Source: Rhodoferax sp. PAMC 29310
GTDB lineage: Bacteria > Pseudomonadota > Gammaproteobacteria > Burkholderiales > Burkholderiaceae_C
Reading direction: 5' to 3'
Length of the DNA: 64,000 bases
Assembly: GCF_017948265.1 (NCBI RefSeq)
Contig: NZ_CP072852.1
Span: 1,984,001 to 2,048,000, forward strand
A program made the translations under genes and the position numbers. The notes beneath the pieces were generated by a model. That model searched no databases. It saw only the letters and a list, made by a program, of their open reading frames with translations, and had not been told where the DNA came from. Below, in pieces: positions 1 to 7,219 of the stretch; within the stretch, counting starts at the first letter, position 1; every line of letters starts with the position of its first letter.

Positions 1-530
1 TCTTTATCGCCTGCGTAGATGGGCTCAAAGGTTTCCCTGACGCCATTGAGGCAGTCTTCCCCAAGGCGACGGTGCAGCTTTGCATTGTTCACATGGTGCG
101 TCACAGCCTGAACTTCGTGGGGTGGAAACAGCGCAAGGAAGTCGCCGCGGATTTGCGGCTGATTTACGCTGCGCCCACTGAATCCGAAGCTGAGCGACAA
201 CTCACGGCATTCGAGGTCAAATGGGACGATTCCTTCGCTCCGATTGGGCGCTCCTGGCGGCGCAACTGGACACGCTTGATACCGTTCTTTGAATACCCGC
301 CAGACATCCGAAAAGTGATTTACACGACCAACGCCATTGAGTCCGTGAACATGAGCCTGCGCAAAATAACCAAGACCCGCGGCTCGTTCCCAACTGAGGA
401 CGCAGTGTTCAAGCTGTTCTATCTGGCACTGAACAACATCAGCCAGAAATGGACGATGCCGATTCGGGATTGGAAGGCTGCTCTGAACCGCTTTACCATT
501 CAGTTTGACGAGCGCATGCCGCGCGTCTAA
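1..530 (+). CDS. IS256-family transposase, 5' truncated by window edge
   Basis: Mutator/IS256-type DDE transposase, which moves the element by a DNA-only route. The reading frame is open from base 3 to the TAA at 528-530, giving about 175 residues of the C-terminal part of a protein that is usually about 400 aa. The family signatures VDGLKGFPDAIE and CIVHMVRHS, the stretch FEYPPDIRKVIYTTNAIES with its conserved glutamate, and the end NRFTIQFDERMPRV are all visible. The first internal ATG (position 72) is not the true start. The visible part looks intact, so the element could be active if its 5' part is complete. Confidence 0.9.
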   Translation, partial: FIACVDGLKGFPDAIEAVFPKATVQLCIVHMVRHSLNFVGWKQRKEVAADLRLIYAAPTESEAERQLTAFEVKWDDSFAPIGRSWRRNWTRLIPFFEYPPDIRKVIYTTNAIESVNMSLRKITKTRGSFPTEDAVFKLFYLALNNISQKWTMPIRDWKAALNRFTIQFDERMPRV

Positions 531-540
531 CTTAACCGCC

Positions 541-566
541 GTTTACACAAAATTCGGGACACCCTC
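541..566. repeat. Probable right terminal inverted repeat of the IS256 element
   Basis: The segment lies 10 bases after the transposase stop and resembles IS256-family ends (TTTACACAAAATTCGGGACA followed by CCCTC). Immediately after it an OrfB reading frame resumes on the minus strand, which sets the outer edge near 566. The matching left end is outside the window. Confidence 0.6.
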
Positions 567-650
567 CCCGGCGATGCTCACCCCCAGTACGCGGCACTGT
601 ACCGAGATCGGCCATGTGCTGCGGTGGCGCTGGATGAAGGCGTACTTCAA
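567..650 (-). pseudogene. IS3-family OrfB transposase, N-terminal fragment
   Basis: Reading the minus strand from about 650 in the -1 frame relative to orfA gives the start of an IS3 OrfB, with KYAFIQRHRSTWPISVQCR followed by VLGVSIAG. After that glycine codon the sequence turns into the IS256 end and soon meets a stop. In intact IS3 elements OrfB carries the DDE catalytic core and is made by a programmed -1 frameshift from orfA. Here the whole core is absent from the fragment. Confidence 0.8.
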
Positions 651-943
651 ATCGATCCCTTTGCGAAGTACGCCGTCGCTTTTCCCAGAATGTCGCGCTC
701 CATCTTCACACGCGCCAGCTCGGCTCGCAGTCGGCTGATTTCCATCTGCTCGGCGCTGACCAATACCTTGCTATCAGCTCCCTTGAGCTGGCCCTGGCGC
801 TGCGCCTTGACCCAATTGAACAACGTCTGGTCGACCACTCCCAGCTTGCGTGCCGCGGCTGCAATGCTCTGGCCACCTTCGACCAGTCGAACTGCTTCTT
901 GCTTGAATTCGAGCGTGTAGCGCGCTCTTGCTGTCTTCGTCAT
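647..943 (-). CDS. IS3-family transposase OrfA
   Basis: A 98-aa helix-turn-helix protein that forms the DNA-binding half of an IS3 transposase. The N-terminal part (YTLEFKQEAVRLVEGGQSI, then AAARKLGVVDQTLFNWVKA) is the usual HTH_Tnp_1 domain. The C-terminal part (residues 60-90, with ISRLRAELARVKMERDIL) is the coiled-coil leucine zipper, ending LGKATAYFAKGSI. The ATG at 943 follows a good ribosome site (AAGGAGA) in the expected place about 70 bp from the element end. The gene itself is intact although the element is interrupted. Confidence 0.92.
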   Translation of the reverse strand: MTKTARARYTLEFKQEAVRLVEGGQSIAAAARKLGVVDQTLFNWVKAQRQGQLKGADSKVLVSAEQMEISRLRAELARVKMERDILGKATAYFAKGSI

Positions 944-1013
944 TTCCGTTCTCCTTGCGTGAATTTAAACACTCAGCAAGAGATACGTTTTTCGAGGGCA
1001 AGGTCAGGGTCAA

Positions 1014-1514
1014 TACATATGGGACTTCCAGGTGGCCTCGTGGTACACGCCCTTTCCTGCTCCAGCCGACTTGTTTTATCTGCTGTTGGGGCCCTGCATC
1101 TTCACAGCGCAGGCGATGCAGATCAAGAAGGGAACAACACCCCATCAACGTCGACTGGCATGGCTTGACAGCGGCTTGCTGACCGTCGCGATCCTCACCC
1201 TCACCCTGACACTTTATGTCCCCAAGCGTGGTGATTTCAGCCTACTGGCGTTGGGCACCATGGTCTCCTATCCCGTCACGCTGTTTGCCGCATTTGGCAT
1301 AACGCTCGTCATGATTCCAACCCTTCGGCTGCATTTGACCAGGAGTCTGATATTTTTTACGGCCGGGCTAGCGATCACAGCATTCTCCTGGCTGTGGTGG
1401 AAAATGATGGCCCTGGACGGCTCCAACACCTATAACGCGAGGCTCAACCTGCCATTTTCTGCTGCCGCATTGATGATCGGCTATGCCCTGACCCAATGGC
1501 GCCTGGAAAAAAAA
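1014..1514 (+). pseudogene. N-terminal membrane region of a PAS-GGDEF-EAL protein, cut off at its 5' end and frameshifted
   Basis: The frame open from about 1017 encodes a hydrophobic protein with at least five membrane helices (for example DLFYLLLGPCIFT, LLTVAILTLTLTLYV, VTLFAAFGITLVMI, LIFFTAGLAITAFSWLW). It has no convincing start: the frame runs back into the IS3 edge, and the first GTG at 1032 lies inside a conserved-looking stretch. At an eight-A run (1507-1514) the natural continuation moves to the frame of the next feature. Reading seven As gives RLEKKNSDPKWDRQ and then two further helices that lead into the PAS domains. This is very likely the broken sensor half of the same gene. Confidence 0.75.
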
Positions 1515-1590
1515 TTCGGACCCAAAATGGGACCGCCAATGCGAGGGTGCGCTGCGGCAACTGCCTATTGCGGCCGTTGTCGGGGCATCG

Positions 1591-3834
1591 TTGGCCATCG
1601 CAGTAAATCACGCACTCGCCCTACTTCCGCCAGTGGCATTATTCATTGCAGATCTGGGGTGTGCTGTCGTCATTGTTCTCGCCATCCTCCGGCAAGGCGC
1701 CATGCTCAAAGAGAGGGACCAGCTTTTGGAGACCAAAGATGCGCTGCTGACGATCCAACGCGCACTGGCCCAAGAGCAGAGTTTGCTCAAGTCGTTGATT
1801 GGCGCGATACCTGACCTTGTATGGCTGAAGGATCAAGCGGGCCAATACCTGAGTTGCAACCCCATGTTTGAAAACTATCTGGGCGCCAGCGAAAAGGCCA
1901 TTTTGGGCAAAACCGACTACGACTTCGTTGACCAATCGCTGGCGGACGTTTGGCGTGAAATCGACATGAACGCCATTGCCACCCCAGGCGTTCATACCAC
2001 CAATGAAGTCTGGCTCAACTTTGCAGTCGGTGGCTACCGAGGTCTCTTCGAGACCATTAAAACGCCAGCCTACGACAACGACGGTAGGTTGATTGGCATT
2101 TTGGGAGTTGCGCGGGACATCACCGCGCGGCGACTGGCACAGGAGCAAGACCGCATCGCTGCGGCCGCCTTCGAGTCCATGGATGGAATGGTGGTCACCG
2201 ATGCCGACCGAATTATTTTGAAGATCAACCGGGCATTCACCGACAGTACCGGGTACACATCCGAAGAAGCCGTCGGCCAGACTCAGCGTTTGTTGCTTGC
2301 GTCCGGCCGTCAAAGCGCAGAGTTCTCCAAATCCATGTGGGAAGAGGTCAACCGCAATGGGAGTTGGCAAGGGGAAGTTTGGGACCGTCGAAAAAATAAT
2401 GAGATTCACCCCAAATGGCTCTCGATCAAAGCAGTCAAAGACGAGGCCGGGTCAATCACTCACTATGTTTGCACCCACCAGGACATCACCGATCGCAAGC
2501 GTGCCGCGGGACGAATTGACGAATTGGCTTTTTATGACCAATTAACGGGCCTGCCCAATCGGACCCTGCTGTTGGACCGCCTGGAGCAACGCGTCGCCCT
2601 GGGTACGCGAGACCGTGGCTTGCACGGGCTGCTATTTATTGACATCGACACCTTCAAACTCGTCAATGACACCCTAGGCCATGGCACGGGCGACTTGTTG
2701 CTTCAGGAAGTGAGTGCTCGCCTGAAGAGCTGCATCCGCGATGGAGACACCGTGGCGCGCTTGGGTGGCGATGAGTTTGTGGTGCTCATGACCGGGCTTG
2801 GCAGCGACTCAAAAATGGCACTCGCGAGCGCTGAGTTGCTCGCGGAGAAGATTCGAATGGCACTCAGCGAGCCCTATCTGCTCAATGACATTGTTCGCCA
2901 CAGTTCGGCCAGCATTGGTGTCACCCTCTTTGACAGCATGGGGACGGACACCGAGGAACTGCTGAAACAAGCGCACTTGGCCATGGACAAAGCCAAAGCG
3001 GCAGGTCGCAATACCGTGCGCTTTTTTGACCCGGAGATGCAGGCCGTCGTGATGCGGCATGCCGCATTGGAAGCCGACCTTCGCGTGGCGGTTTCAGAGT
3101 CACAGTTTTTCCTTCACTACCAGGCGCAGGCCACGCAGTCAGGCCATGTCACGGGCGCTGAAGTGCTGGTGCGTTGGGCGCATCCCGTTCGTGGCATGGT
3201 GTCACCGGGTGAATTCATTCCGCTGGCAGAGGAGACTGGAATCATCAAAGCCATCGGGCATTGGGTGATGGAAACTGCCTGTCGGCAGCTGGCGGACTGG
3301 GCCAAGCAGGACGACATGGCGGCACTTGCTGTCGCAGTCAATGTCAGCGCCCAACAATTCCGGGAACCCGACTTTGTGGAGCAGGTGCTGGAAATTCTCA
3401 ACGCGACGGGCGCCAATTCAAAACTGCTGAAGCTGGAGCTGACCGAGAGCCTGCTGGTCTCTGATGTCGATGAGGTGATTCAAAAAATGCTCATCCTGAA
3501 AGAAGCAGGCGTCACATTCTCACTGGACGACTTCGGCACCGGATTTTCATCACTCACCTATCTCAAGCGCCTTCCACTGGATCAATTGAAAATCGACCAG
3601 TCCTTTGTTCGTGACCTGCTCATCGATCCCAATGATGCGGCCTTCGTCAAGACGATTATTGCGCTCGCCAAAAGCCTGGGACTCGCCGTGATTGCGGAAG
3701 GCGTTGAGACCGAAGGCCAACGCAACTTTCTGGCCGCATCCGACTGCCCGACCTGCCAGGGCTACTTGATTCACCGCCCCTCACCCGTGGCGCAGTTTGA
3801 AACGCTTGTAAAGACCCTGCTGCACAAACTGTGA
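1591..3834 (+). CDS. PAS-PAS-GGDEF-EAL protein (c-di-GMP turnover), probably the truncated 3' part of a longer gene
   Basis: Cyclic-di-GMP enzyme of up to 747 aa from a TTG. Order: a hydrophobic segment (about residues 7-30), a short coiled coil (35-65), PAS 1 (about 65-180), PAS 2 with PAC (about 186-310), GGDEF (about 312-480) with RLGGDEF intact near residue 392, and EAL (about 490-740). The EAL signature reads EVL near residue 524, keeping the metal-binding glutamate, and DDFGTG and AEGVET are present, so phosphodiesterase activity is plausible. The cyclase motif is also intact. There is no clear start or ribosome site. The frame is joined to the upstream membrane region only if one base is removed from an A8 tract at 1507-1514, so the protein made today may lack its sensor or not be made. 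Clear family, uncertain expression. Confidence 0.8.
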   Translation: MAIAVNHALALLPPVALFIADLGCAVVIVLAILRQGAMLKERDQLLETKDALLTIQRALAQEQSLLKSLIGAIPDLVWLKDQAGQYLSCNPMFENYLGASEKAILGKTDYDFVDQSLADVWREIDMNAIATPGVHTTNEVWLNFAVGGYRGLFETIKTPAYDNDGRLIGILGVARDITARRLAQEQDRIAAAAFESMDGMVVTDADRIILKINRAFTDSTGYTSEEAVGQTQRLLLASGRQSAEFSKSMWEEVNRNGSWQGEVWDRRKNNEIHPKWLSIKAVKDEAGSITHYVCTHQDITDRKRAAGRIDELAFYDQLTGLPNRTLLLDRLEQRVALGTRDRGLHGLLFIDIDTFKLVNDTLGHGTGDLLLQEVSARLKSCIRDGDTVARLGGDEFVVLMTGLGSDSKMALASAELLAEKIRMALSEPYLLNDIVRHSSASIGVTLFDSMGTDTEELLKQAHLAMDKAKAAGRNTVRFFDPEMQAVVMRHAALEADLRVAVSESQFFLHYQAQATQSGHVTGAEVLVRWAHPVRGMVSPGEFIPLAEETGIIKAIGHWVMETACRQLADWAKQDDMAALAVAVNVSAQQFREPDFVEQVLEILNATGANSKLLKLELTESLLVSDVDEVIQKMLILKEAGVTFSLDDFGTGFSSLTYLKRLPLDQLKIDQSFVRDLLIDPNDAAFVKTIIALAKSLGLAVIAEGVETEGQRNFLAASDCPTCQGYLIHRPSPVAQFETLVKTLLHKL

Positions 3835-3909
3835 CGGCGTGAGAGGGCAACTTCACATCCGATTCCGGTCCAGCCCTTTGCAATTGGTTTTTGTGGTTAA
3901 CCTTGAGCC

Positions 3910-5067
3910 ATGATGCATCACTCCCTGCCGGCCAACACCACCCCCTCCACCCCCTCCACCCCCTCCACCCCCTCCACCCCTTCGACGCCGCGCGTCAGCC
4001 TCGCGCTTCAGGGCGGGGGCTCGCACGGTGCGTTCACTTGGGGCGTGCTGGATGCCTTGTTGGAGGACGGCCGCGTTGGCTTTGAGGGCATCAGTGGCAC
4101 CAGCGCCGGCGCTATGAATGCCGTGGCGCTGGCACATGGCTTCGCCCAAACACCGGCCTACAAAGACCCGCGTGACGCCGCGCGTGAATCCCTGGCCCAC
4201 TTCTGGAATGGCGTGGCCAGTCTGGGCGGCCTGTCGCCCGCGCAGCAAGCGCCGTTTGACCTCTTGTTTGGTCACATCAACACCAACAACTCCCCGGCAG
4301 CCGTTTGGGGACAGGCCATGACGGCGTTCTGGTCCAGCGCCGTGTCCCCGTACCAGAGCAACCCCTTTGACATCAACCCCTTGCGCCAGTTTCTGGACAG
4401 CCATGTTGATTTCGAAGCCATTCAAGGCATGAAAGCGCTGAAGTTGTTTGTGGTCGCTACCCGGGTGTCCACTGGGCAGGCCGAGGTGTTCTCAGGCGAG
4501 CGACTGACGGTGGATGCGGTCATGGCATCGGCCTGCCTGCCCACGATGTTTCAAGCGGTGGAGATTGAAGGCGACCATTTTTGGGATGGCGGCTACTCCG
4601 GCAACCCGGCCATTCACCCCTTGATTTACAACTGCACCGGGCGCGACATTGTGCTGGTGCAGATCAACCCGATCAAACGCGACAAGCTACCCACCAACAG
4701 CGCCGAGATCATGGACCGCATCAATGAGGTCACGTTTAATGCCGGCCTGATCGCCGAAATGCGCGCCATTGATTTCGTGAAGCGCCTGCTCGCAGAAGGC
4801 CGACTGGACCCAGCCCATTACAAAGACGTCTTGCTACACCGCATTGATGGCGGCGAGGCGCTGGAGGCTTATGCGGCGTCTACCAAGGCCTCCACCGGTG
4901 GCAAGCTGATTCACGCCTTGCGTGATTTGGGGCAGGTCCATGGCCGCGATTGGCTGGCCCGGCATTTCAACGACCTGGGCGTGCGCTGCACCGTGGACAT
5001 CAAACGCGACTACCTCGATGACTTGCGCGTCCCTGTCAAACACCGCACGCCACGCGACGCCATTTAG
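3910..5067 (+). CDS. Patatin-like phospholipase
   Basis: A 385-aa serine lipid acyl hydrolase of the patatin/RssA family that would cleave acyl chains from phospholipids. The oxyanion motif GGGSHG lies at about residues 35-40, the nucleophile elbow GTSAG at about 63-67, and the catalytic aspartate in DGGYSGNP near 226. Unlike many family members it begins with a low-complexity TPSTPSTPSTPSTPSTP stretch coded by a 9-bp tandem repeat. There is no signal peptide or membrane helix, so it is probably cytoplasmic or peripheral. The tandem ATG pair at 3910/3913 is the likely start, with a weak ribosome site. The 3' end overlaps the convergent DUF3820 gene by 4 bp. Substrate unknown. Confidence 0.88.
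   Translation: MMHHSLPANTTPSTPSTPSTPSTPSTPRVSLALQGGGSHGAFTWGVLDALLEDGRVGFEGISGTSAGAMNAVALAHGFAQTPAYKDPRDAARESLAHFWNGVASLGGLSPAQQAPFDLLFGHINTNNSPAAVWGQAMTAFWSSAVSPYQSNPFDINPLRQFLDSHVDFEAIQGMKALKLFVVATRVSTGQAEVFSGERLTVDAVMASACLPTMFQAVEIEGDHFWDGGYSGNPAIHPLIYNCTGRDIVLVQINPIKRDKLPTNSAEIMDRINEVTFNAGLIAEMRAIDFVKRLLAEGRLDPAHYKDVLLHRIDGGEALEAYAASTKASTGGKLIHALRDLGQVHGRDWLARHFNDLGVRCTVDIKRDYLDDLRVPVKHRTPRDAI
3941..3976 (+). repeat. 9-bp tandem repeat, four perfect copies
   Basis: Four perfect copies of CCCCCTCCA, coding for Thr-Pro-Ser repeats at the N terminus of the patatin-like protein. Because the unit is a multiple of three, copy-number changes by slippage would lengthen or shorten the protein without shifting the frame. 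Confidence 0.95.
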
Positions 5068-5282
5068 CCACCACGCAGGGGCTTGAGCAAGTCGGACAGG
5101 CCGTTGTGATCAATCTCATGCATGAGGCCCAGTAGGCGCCCGATCTCGCCTTTGGGCACCCCTTCCCGCACAAACCAGCGCAGGTAGTCTCCCGGCAAGT
5201 CGGCCATGATGCGGCCCTTGTACTTGCCAAACGGCATGGTGCGGGTGACGAGCAGTTGCAAGTCTTCTGGGTTCATGGTCAT
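5064..5282 (-). CDS. DUF3820 family protein
   Basis: A small 72-aa protein with the DUF3820 signature MPFGKYKGR near residue 16, followed by DLPGDYLRWFVREG and a helical C terminus. Pfam describes the family as a putative quorum-sensing-regulated virulence factor, a name based on a Pseudomonas structure; the molecular role is not established. Its ATG overlaps the stop of yciH by 4 bp, so it is probably translated by coupling as the last gene of an MFS-yciH-DUF3820 unit. It converges on the patatin gene with a 4-bp overlap. Confidence 0.85.
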   Translation of the reverse strand: MTMNPEDLQLLVTRTMPFGKYKGRIMADLPGDYLRWFVREGVPKGEIGRLLGLMHEIDHNGLSDLLKPLRGG

Positions 5283-5641
5283 CCGCCCGCGCGCTTGACG
5301 GTGAAGCCTTGCCCTTTCAACGCCTCGATGACACGATCGCAGTGATCACCCTGCACCTCAATGACGCCGTCTTTGACCGTGCCACCCGACCCGCAGGCCG
5401 TTTTCAGTTGCTTGCCCAAGGTCATCAAGGCCAATGGGTCCAACGTCAAACCACGCACCAGCGTCACACCCTTGCCGGCGCGCCCTTTGGTTTCGCGCGA
5501 TACCCGCACAATGCCGTCGCCAGCCGGTGTGGGTTTCGCGGCGCTGCAGCGGCAGTCCGCCGTCGCCTGTCGGCAGGTGGGGCACATGCACCCGCTGTCG
5601 GTGGAGTAAACCAGGCCGCCCTGGGTGGATCTGGGTTTCAT
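5279..5641 (-). CDS. yciH: SUI1/eIF1-like translation factor YciH
   Basis: A 120-aa protein whose C-terminal 75 residues are a SUI1 domain (KGRAGKGVTLVRGL, LGKQLKTACGSGGTVKDG, GFTVKRAGG at the end). YciH in E. coli is related to eukaryotic initiation factor eIF1 and has been linked to start-site fidelity and stress translation. The N terminus carries a short cysteine cluster (CMCPTCRQATADCRC) that could bind metal; this is an inference. It overlaps the upstream MFS gene and the downstream DUF3820 gene by 4 bp each, pointing to a single coupled transcript. Confidence 0.9.
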   Translation of the reverse strand: MKPRSTQGGLVYSTDSGCMCPTCRQATADCRCSAAKPTPAGDGIVRVSRETKGRAGKGVTLVRGLTLDPLALMTLGKQLKTACGSGGTVKDGVIEVQGDHCDRVIEALKGQGFTVKRAGG

Positions 5642-6855
5642 GAATCAACTCGTCCTTGCAACATCATTGCATTATCCAAAGTTTGACCGCCCCGTATTGC
5701 CAACGCCCACAAGGCCAAGCCCACCAACACCGTCACCCCGTGAGCTGCGGCCAATTTGAACGCACTGTCAAACAACAGTGGCGCCACCAAACCGGAGATC
5801 ATGGCAAACAAAAACATCTGAATAAAGCCCTGCATGGAGGCCGCCAGGCCAGTCATGCTCGGGAAGCGAGCCAGCGCCCGCACCGACAGGCCCGGCATGG
5901 CCAGCGCCAAGCCAAAGGTGTAAACAAATATCGGCATCACCGCGAAAGGCACGCGCGCCACCCAGACGGCGGTGTAGATCAGGTTGGCAGCCACGGCGAC
6001 CACCATGACCGCAAACCCCACTCCAATCAGGCGCCCCGGATCAACCCGGTGGGCCAGGCGACCGCTCACACCCGAACCCATCACCATGCCGCCAATCATG
6101 GGCACGAACAGCCAACCAAAGGCGGTTTCGGACTGATGCAGGATGGTCATTACAAAGGCCGCCGCCGACCCGACGTAAAGGGCGACCCCGCCAAAGACAA
6201 AGGCCAGGCTCAGGGAAAGCAACACAAACTGCCGGTCGCGCACACAGCGCAGGTAGTTGCGGCCGATCGGTCCCCAAACGAAGGGCGAGCGTTTGGCGGG
6301 CGGCAGGGTTTCGGGCAAAAACCGAACACAGATCAACCACATGAGCGCACTAAAGCCCCCCATGAAGACGAAGGTGGAGCGCCAGCCCCAGGTGGTCTGC
6401 ATCCAACCCCCGATGATCGGCGCCAGGGCTGGGGCCACGCCAAAGACCATCATGACCACAGCCGTGGCCCGCTGGGCGTCATGCCCCTTGAAATGATCCT
6501 GCACCATGGCACGCCCCACAATGCCACCCGCGCCCGAGGCCAAGCCCTGCAGGGCGCGCAAAACCACCAAGGCCCCCAAAGTCGGCGCCCAGGCCGCGGC
6601 GAAAGAAGTCACAGTGAACACCGCCATGGCCACCACCAACACCCGGCGCCGGCCGAACGAGTCTGACAAGGTGCCAAAAAACAGCATCATCACGGCCATG
6701 CACAGGATGTAAATACTGAGCGTTTGCTGCACCGCCGCGGCCGACGCGCGAAAGGTGCTGCCAATGGCCGGAAGCGAAGGCAAGTAGGTGTCGATACCAA
6801 TCGGCCCGACCATGGATAACATGGCCAGTACGACGATCAAAAGGGAGTCTTGCAT
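5638..6855 (-). CDS. Bcr/CflA-type MFS multidrug exporter
   Basis: A 405-aa major facilitator with 12 predicted helices, of the Bcr/CflA drug:proton antiporter subfamily (DHA1). The first helix ends in GPIGIDTYLPSLPAI, which is characteristic of this group, and the loop after helix 2 has the motif-A-like GTLSDSFGRRRVL. The inner-membrane location is clear; the substrate is not, and drug export is inferred from family. It heads the MFS-yciH-DUF3820 unit. The 112 bp upstream hold an A/T-rich small palindrome (6884-6900). Confidence 0.88.
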   Translation of the reverse strand: MQDSLLIVVLAMLSMVGPIGIDTYLPSLPAIGSTFRASAAAVQQTLSIYILCMAVMMLFFGTLSDSFGRRRVLVVAMAVFTVTSFAAAWAPTLGALVVLRALQGLASGAGGIVGRAMVQDHFKGHDAQRATAVVMMVFGVAPALAPIIGGWMQTTWGWRSTFVFMGGFSALMWLICVRFLPETLPPAKRSPFVWGPIGRNYLRCVRDRQFVLLSLSLAFVFGGVALYVGSAAAFVMTILHQSETAFGWLFVPMIGGMVMGSGVSGRLAHRVDPGRLIGVGFAVMVVAVAANLIYTAVWVARVPFAVMPIFVYTFGLALAMPGLSVRALARFPSMTGLAASMQGFIQMFLFAMISGLVAPLLFDSAFKLAAAHGVTVLVGLALWALAIRGGQTLDNAMMLQGRVDS

Positions 6856-6883
6856 TGATTTACCGAGTCACTCAAAAGTTAAT

Positions 6884-6900
6884 GCTATAAAAATAATAGC
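6884..6900. repeat. Short palindrome GCTAT-N7-ATAGC, copy 1
   Basis: GCTATAAAAATAATAGC lies between the divergent MFS and 75-aa protein genes. The same arms with a seven-base A/T-rich spacer recur at 42821-42837. I recall similar short intergenic palindromes as common in Comamonadaceae genomes; this is from memory, not a search. Confidence 0.5.
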
Positions 6901-6967
6901 TGCACCCGCAATATAGACGGGGGCCATGTGCCAAAATGGCATTCAAGTTTCAAACAGGAGTCATTTC

Positions 6968-7195
6968 ATGTCACGTCAGACTGTGTGGGCCACCAAAGTG
7001 TGTGCCCTGATTCAGGGTGGCAACAGCGCTGCGGCACTGGCGCAAATCAAAGTCGCGCCCACGGTCAAAGACCTCAAAGACCTTCGAACCCTGCTACAAG
7101 CGGCCAAGCTGCTCGCCAGACACCCCGCCATTGACACCGCCACTCAGGACATGATCGACGCACTGGCCGCACCGCGCTTGCACCGCTCACCCTAA
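6968..7195 (+). CDS. Small hypothetical protein (75 aa)
   Basis: A 75-aa protein of unknown function, starting at an ATG seven bases after a good AGGAG site; a longer in-frame start at 6926 has no ribosome site. The sequence is alanine- and leucine-rich and appears wholly alpha-helical, with no membrane segment or cysteine pair (ALIQGGNSAAALAQIKVAPT, then LKDLRTLLQAAKLLARHPA). It has its own upstream region and converges on nagZ with a 24-bp gap. I do not recognise a named family. Confidence 0.75.
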   Translation: MSRQTVWATKVCALIQGGNSAAALAQIKVAPTVKDLKDLRTLLQAAKLLARHPAIDTATQDMIDALAAPRLHRSP

Positions 7196-7219
7196 TCAAG
7201 CGGCGGCACAGCGGGCGGT

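Larger units (their letters stand above)
1..566 (+). mobile_element. IS256-family insertion sequence, right end only
   Basis: This is the 3' part of an IS256-family element that enters from outside the window. It holds the C-terminal half of the transposase and, after the stop codon, the presumed right terminal inverted repeat near 541-566, which reads toward the edge as TTTACACAAAATTCGGGACA. Beyond about 566 the sequence becomes an IS3-type OrfB fragment on the other strand, so this element appears to have inserted into an older IS3 copy. The exact boundary and the target duplication cannot be fixed without the left end. Confidence 0.8.
567..1013 (-). mobile_element. Remnant of an IS3-family insertion sequence
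   Basis: The remnant holds a complete orfA (647-943) and the first 27 or so codons of orfB, on the minus strand. It is cut at about 566 by the IS256 element. The other edge, near 1013, is inferred because a membrane-protein reading frame on the plus strand becomes recognisable right after it. The rest of orfB and the far end are missing from the window, so this copy cannot encode its full OrfAB transposase here unless the sequence continues beyond the IS256 copy. Confidence 0.75.

Noticed and set aside
3853..4425. Minus-strand frame of 190 aa with a long poly-glycine run.
   Set aside because: It is the complement of the CCCCCTCCA repeat inside the patatin gene and shows no family features.
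5656..6666. Plus-strand 336-aa frame across the MFS gene, rich in His, Gln and Gly.
   Set aside because: It is antisense to a clear MFS protein with codon bias on the other strand and has low-complexity composition typical of antisense G+C-rich frames.
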